Source: an uncultured Chloroflexota bacterium
GTDB taxonomy: Bacteria > Chloroflexota > Chloroflexia > Thermomicrobiales > UBA6265
Direction of reading: 5' to 3'
Assembly (NCBI GenBank): GCA_937901745.1
Contig: CALGSZ010000037.1
Coordinates: 1 to 16,762, forward strand
Length of the DNA: 16,762 nt
Part shown: one piece after another, positions 13,528 to 16,762 of the stretch
Layout of the letters: each line of letters starts with the position of its first letter
Numbering within the stretch: position 1 is the first letter of the stretch
The notes under the pieces: model-generated
What the model saw: the letters and a program-made list of their open reading frames with translations, nothing else
What the model was told of the DNA's origin: nothing
Database searches by the model: none
Made by a program: the position numbers and the translations under genes

Positions 13528-16500
13528 ATGGTCGAGCTGAGGGTCCTGGGAGAGGTCTCCGTTTGGTCCGATGGGCGCCTAGTGTCCCTGGGTGCGAGAA
13601 AGTACTACGCCCTCCTGATCATTCTTGGATTAGAGCAAGGGCGTGTCATTCGTCGCGACTATCTCACCTCCCTCCTCTGGGAACGGTCGAGCACGGGGGC
13701 CGCCCGGCAATCGCTTCGCCAGGCCATCTATGCGGTACGTACCCGTCTTCCTGAGTTGCCACTTGAAGCGACGCGGGATGAGCTGTGGCTCCCGGCGGGG
13801 AGCATGGAGGTCGACGCAGTCCGATTTCGGGAGGCCGTCCTAGACAATCGCTGGGACGACGCGGTCGCGCTGTACACCGGGCCTTTTATGTCGGGGTTCT
13901 GGTTGGGTGACAGCAGGGCATTCCAAGAATGGCAGGAGAGCGCACAACAGAAGTTCGATTCCTTAGCGTATCGAGCCATCGGAGAGGGCCTCAGACTCGC
14001 TGAATCGCGTGGCGATTGGTCTAGAGTGGAAACACTGGCGTCCAAGCTTATCGAACTCGACGAGTTCGATGAGGCCGCACATCGCGCCAGATTGAGAGCA
14101 ATCGCCGCCACGGGGGATATTCATCGGGTTCAGCAGGAACTGAGTCGCCTCGAGCGCTTGGTAAGACAGGAACTGGGTCGCGGGCTGGAAAGCGAGACGA
14201 TCGAGCTGGCTCGGGGGATTATGGAACAGATCTCAGAAAGGCCGGGCCCGCCGGATACCGACGACGAAGAGAAGGTGCTGACGCCGTTTCACGGCCGTGA
14301 AGCGGAATTTCAAGAAGTACGCGAGGCATGGCTTGCCGCGAGGGCGGGTGAGGGTCAGACGATCCTTGTGCTTGGAGAAGCTGGGATCGGGAAGACTCGG
14401 TTCTGCCGTCACTTTCTAAGGTACGCCGCAGTTAACGGGGCCCGGATTCTGCAGGGTAGGTGCTTCGCCTCAGAGATGAAAGTCCCGTACAGCGGCGTTG
14501 CGGAAGCTCTACTAGACGGTGTGCGGGACGACGACCTGGCAGGACTCTCGCCCGCTTGGTCGCAGGTACTGATCGACTTGCTGCCTGAGCTTGCGGGCTC
14601 GGAGCAACGCGTTGCGATCGCCCGCAAGCGTGGTGAGGCGTCATCACGCCGCGTGTTCGAGGCAGTCGTTCAACTATTGCAGGCGATCGCGACTAAGCGG
14701 GACATTGTGCTATTTATCGACGATTTTCATTGGGCCGACGCATCGACAGTAGCGCTCATGCACTACCTCATTCGTCGGTTAACGTCATCACGCGCCCTAA
14801 TACTATTATCGCTCCGACCTGAGGACACGCCGGCAAACTCTCCCGTGAAGCACCTCGTTGCTCCACCGCCCTCGATTGATCGACTGCGCAGAATTTGGCT
14901 AGGGGCCCTGGAAGAAGAGGCTGCCGCGGCCATCGTGGAGTCCTTCATCCTCAGGGAGGGGCTGCGCTTGGCTCCATCAACGCGCACCGCTCTCTTGGAA
15001 CGGGTAAGAGGCCATCCCTTCTTTCTTATCGAGTCGCTCAAGGCGATCAGGGACGGTGAGGCGGCTAATGTAGAAGTGCCTGGCGGGCCGCAGCGCGGTG
15101 CTTCAAGCGCGGCTCTGCCCGTCTCGATTAGCGAGTTCCTGGCGTCTCGGTTTCAGAGCCTCTCCCCAGCGGCACTGGAGGTGATGCGGTGTCTGGCAGT
15201 AGTTGGACGCGAAGCACCGCTAGATCTGCTTCGCACGATCACGGGCCAGCCGCTGCGGGCTGCTATCGAAGGGCTTGAGGAGCTGATCAGTAAGAGATTG
15301 GTGGAAGAATCAGGGACCTTGGTGCGCTTTACGCACGATATTGTCCGCGAGGCGGCATACGGGTTCATGACGGGACTCCGGCGACGCAATCTTCACGGGC
15401 ACACGGCAGCTGCACTCCAGCGTCTCGAGCAGCGTCACCCCGGACGGATTGCGTGGCACTATGACCTTGCGGGTAAGCCGGCTGAGGCATTCCGATTCGC
15501 CTTAGCGGCGGCAGAAGAAAGTGATCGAATCTGTGCGTATGCGGAAACCGAAGGCTTTCTTCGTATGGCCTTAGCGAATGCGGCAACGGCGAGAGAGAAG
15601 GCTATATGTAAGAGCAAACTTGCGTTGCTCATGTATCGGTTACGTCGGTTCGACGATGCGGAGACCTACTTTGCTGGACTAGAGGCCGAGCACTTGGAGG
15701 GAGTAGACCAGGGACTGCTGCTACCATTACAAGTAAGCCGGCTGCTTGTAAGTGCAAAACGCGGTGGGGTGGCTGCGGCTGAGCTTGTCGAGCGACTCGC
15801 AGCGCTGGCCGAAGTGGCAGAAAGGACAGGTTCGCACCAACAGGCGGCGCTGATATTAAGATCGCTGGCGGAGGCCGCGCACGACGCTGGTCGACGCGAC
15901 GTTGTCGCTGCGGTGGTACCAAAGCTCCTGGGGCTGGCGCAAACGATGGAGGCGACTTCGGCTGGCATAGCCGCCCTGGCAATGGCTGCGACGATGCTGG
16001 CGCTTTATGAATCTGTTGCTGCGGGGCTACAGTGTGCGGAGGAGGCCGTGCGGAGAGCAGAACGGCTTGGGGCGCCTGGTGATAAGGTAATGGCGTTATT
16101 GTCGCGTGCGGGCAACCTCATTCAAGCTGGTCGACTGTTTGATGCAGCAGCAGACCTAGAGTTGGCCTCAGAGATTGCAGAGCAGCGGGCGTTAGTTGAG
16201 TTTAGGTATAGCATTCTCAATAACCAGGGCGCGCTATACGGGGAGATGGGAGAAGCGGAGCGTGCTGAGGCTGCATTAGCAGAAGCTGCCCGATTCGTAA
16301 CGCAGTACGACGGAGCTCACGACCTTCTATTCTTGTACGCAAACCTTGCTCTGGTCAAAGTCGACCTCGGTCGGCTTGAGGAGGCGGCGGAGGCTGCCAA
16401 ACAGCTACTGGTCTGTAATGAAACCGTTTGTGCGTGGTGGGCTGAGGCCACCGCCCTCGCCGTCCTCGGCCTCCACGCCCTCGAGCGCGGGCAACTGTCC

Positions 16501-16762
16501 GAGGCGAACCGGTGCCGGCGGGAGATCCTCGCGCTGTTCGAGGGGCGCGACTTCTGGGTCGGCGACTTCTCCTACGCCGAGATGTTCCTCGCGCGGCTGG
16601 CGGCCGTGGAAGGGGAGGAGGAGAAGGGGCTCGCGCGCCTGGACCGGGCAGTCGCTGCGTACGAGGGGCGGGACGCGCTGTGCTGGTCGCGGCTCCAGCT
16701 CGAGCGCGCCAGGCTGCTGCTGAACCTCGACAGAGAGGAAGCGCGCCGGACGGCGCGGCGGG
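13528..16762 (+). CDS. SARP-family BTAD-AAA-TPR giant regulator (3' end beyond window)
   Basis: The frame is open from the ATG at 13528 (GAGG at 13520-13523) to the window end, giving at least 1078 residues with no stop. Residues 1-95 form an OmpR-type winged helix (MVELRVLGEVSVWSDGRLVS start; RQSLRQAIYAVRTRLPELP recognition region). About 96-235 is a bacterial transcriptional activation domain of TPR-like helices. An AAA/STAND-type ATPase follows, with Walker A GEAGIGKT at 283-290 and Walker B LFIDDFHWAD at 395-404. The rest is helical TPR repeats (for example EAERAEAALAEAARF, GRLEEAAEAAKQLL). Proteins of this plan (AfsR-like, MalT-like) are signal-integrating transcription activators. Direct repeats upstream suggest autoregulation, and the AraC-type gene is divergent. 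Codon use changes abruptly near residue 972 (about 16,440) from mixed to almost all G/C-ending, without disturbing the frame, which indicates a mosaic gene. Confidence 0.9.
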   Translation, partial: MVELRVLGEVSVWSDGRLVSLGARKYYALLIILGLEQGRVIRRDYLTSLLWERSSTGAARQSLRQAIYAVRTRLPELPLEATRDELWLPAGSMEVDAVRFREAVLDNRWDDAVALYTGPFMSGFWLGDSRAFQEWQESAQQKFDSLAYRAIGEGLRLAESRGDWSRVETLASKLIELDEFDEAAHRARLRAIAATGDIHRVQQELSRLERLVRQELGRGLESETIELARGIMEQISERPGPPDTDDEEKVLTPFHGREAEFQEVREAWLAARAGEGQTILVLGEAGIGKTRFCRHFLRYAAVNGARILQGRCFASEMKVPYSGVAEALLDGVRDDDLAGLSPAWSQVLIDLLPELAGSEQRVAIARKRGEASSRRVFEAVVQLLQAIATKRDIVLFIDDFHWADASTVALMHYLIRRLTSSRALILLSLRPEDTPANSPVKHLVAPPPSIDRLRRIWLGALEEEAAAAIVESFILREGLRLAPSTRTALLERVRGHPFFLIESLKAIRDGEAANVEVPGGPQRGASSAALPVSISEFLASRFQSLSPAALEVMRCLAVVGREAPLDLLRTITGQPLRAAIEGLEELISKRLVEESGTLVRFTHDIVREAAYGFMTGLRRRNLHGHTAAALQRLEQRHPGRIAWHYDLAGKPAEAFRFALAAAEESDRICAYAETEGFLRMALANAATAREKAICKSKLALLMYRLRRFDDAETYFAGLEAEHLEGVDQGLLLPLQVSRLLVSAKRGGVAAAELVERLAALAEVAERTGSHQQAALILRSLAEAAHDAGRRDVVAAVVPKLLGLAQTMEATSAGIAALAMAATMLALYESVAAGLQCAEEAVRRAERLGAPGDKVMALLSRAGNLIQAGRLFDAAADLELASEIAEQRALVEFRYSILNNQGALYGEMGEAERAEAALAEAARFVTQYDGAHDLLFLYANLALVKVDLGRLEEAAEAAKQLLVCNETVCAWWAEATALAVLGLHALERGQLSEANRCRREILALFEGRDFWVGDFSYAEMFLARLAAVEGEEEKGLARLDRAVAAYEGRDALCWSRLQLERARLLLNLDREEARRTARR

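Larger units (their letters stand above)
10753..16440. other. lower-GC segment with mixed codon use
   Basis: By hand count, lines in this stretch range from about 48% G+C (15601-15660) to about 58% (10741-10800, 16381-16440). Flanking lines are 70-77% (10441-10500, 16441-16620). AT-rich codons such as TTA, ATA, CTA and AGA appear in the SARP gene here but are scarce in the left part of the window. The segment covers the HD-GYP, AraC-type and most of the SARP gene. It suggests a horizontally acquired or recombined block. No integrase, attachment site or transposase was seen. Confidence 0.6.

Noticed and set aside
1..16762. tRNA, rRNA, CRISPR array, transposase, integrase or phage genes
   Set aside because: I looked for T-loop-like motifs, evenly spaced repeats and recombinase or transposase motifs on both strands and saw none.

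Overview
The window is very GC-rich bacterial DNA. Its gene content best fits the Gemmatimonadota or a relative: a 6-bladed beta-propeller lipoprotein family, a large HExxHxxGxxH lipoprotein metalloprotease, a SARP/BTAD-AAA-TPR giant regulator, a divergent short AraC-type regulator, and weak Shine-Dalgarno sites. This taxonomic reading is an inference from family content and was not tested by a search.

Layout. At 215-1882 (+) lies formate-tetrahydrofolate ligase (fhs), followed by a 20-bp-arm hairpin. At 2005-2411 (+) is a decayed beta-propeller lipoprotein. At 2477-2824 (-) is CsaA. At 3011-4210 (+) is a second beta-propeller lipoprotein, interrupted by one in-frame TAG. A two-gene minus-strand unit follows: thymidine kinase (6049-5447), then an RMD1/DUF155-type membrane-anchored protein (5437-4232). 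At 6172-8931 (+) is the metalloprotease, with a promoter-like site upstream and a clear hairpin/pyrimidine-tract terminator downstream. At 9140-9460 (-) is a small SWIM zinc-finger protein. At 9759-10508 (+) is a conserved-looking protein of unknown function. It is followed by a possible 25-residue hydrophobic peptide gene with an excellent ribosome binding site, inside a 205-bp segment bounded by inverted repeats.

From about 10,750 the base composition falls. This part carries a membrane HD-GYP protein (11122-12459, +), an AraC-type regulator (13405-12590, -) and, divergent from it, a giant SARP-family regulator (13528 to beyond the window end, +). Inside the SARP gene, at about 16,440, composition jumps back to host-like: by hand count, G/C at third codon positions goes from 57 of 109 codons to 100 of 106, with the reading frame unbroken.

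How the parts relate. The left two thirds looks like ordinary chromosome: one-carbon and thymidine metabolism, secreted proteins and small housekeeping factors. The right third looks like a regulatory island of foreign or recombined origin (c-di-GMP turnover plus two transcription factors). One caution: exactly at the left edge of the composition change is a 13-base match to the common Illumina adapter core, so a chimeric assembly join must be excluded before the island is interpreted biologically. No tRNA, rRNA, CRISPR array, transposase or phage gene was seen.
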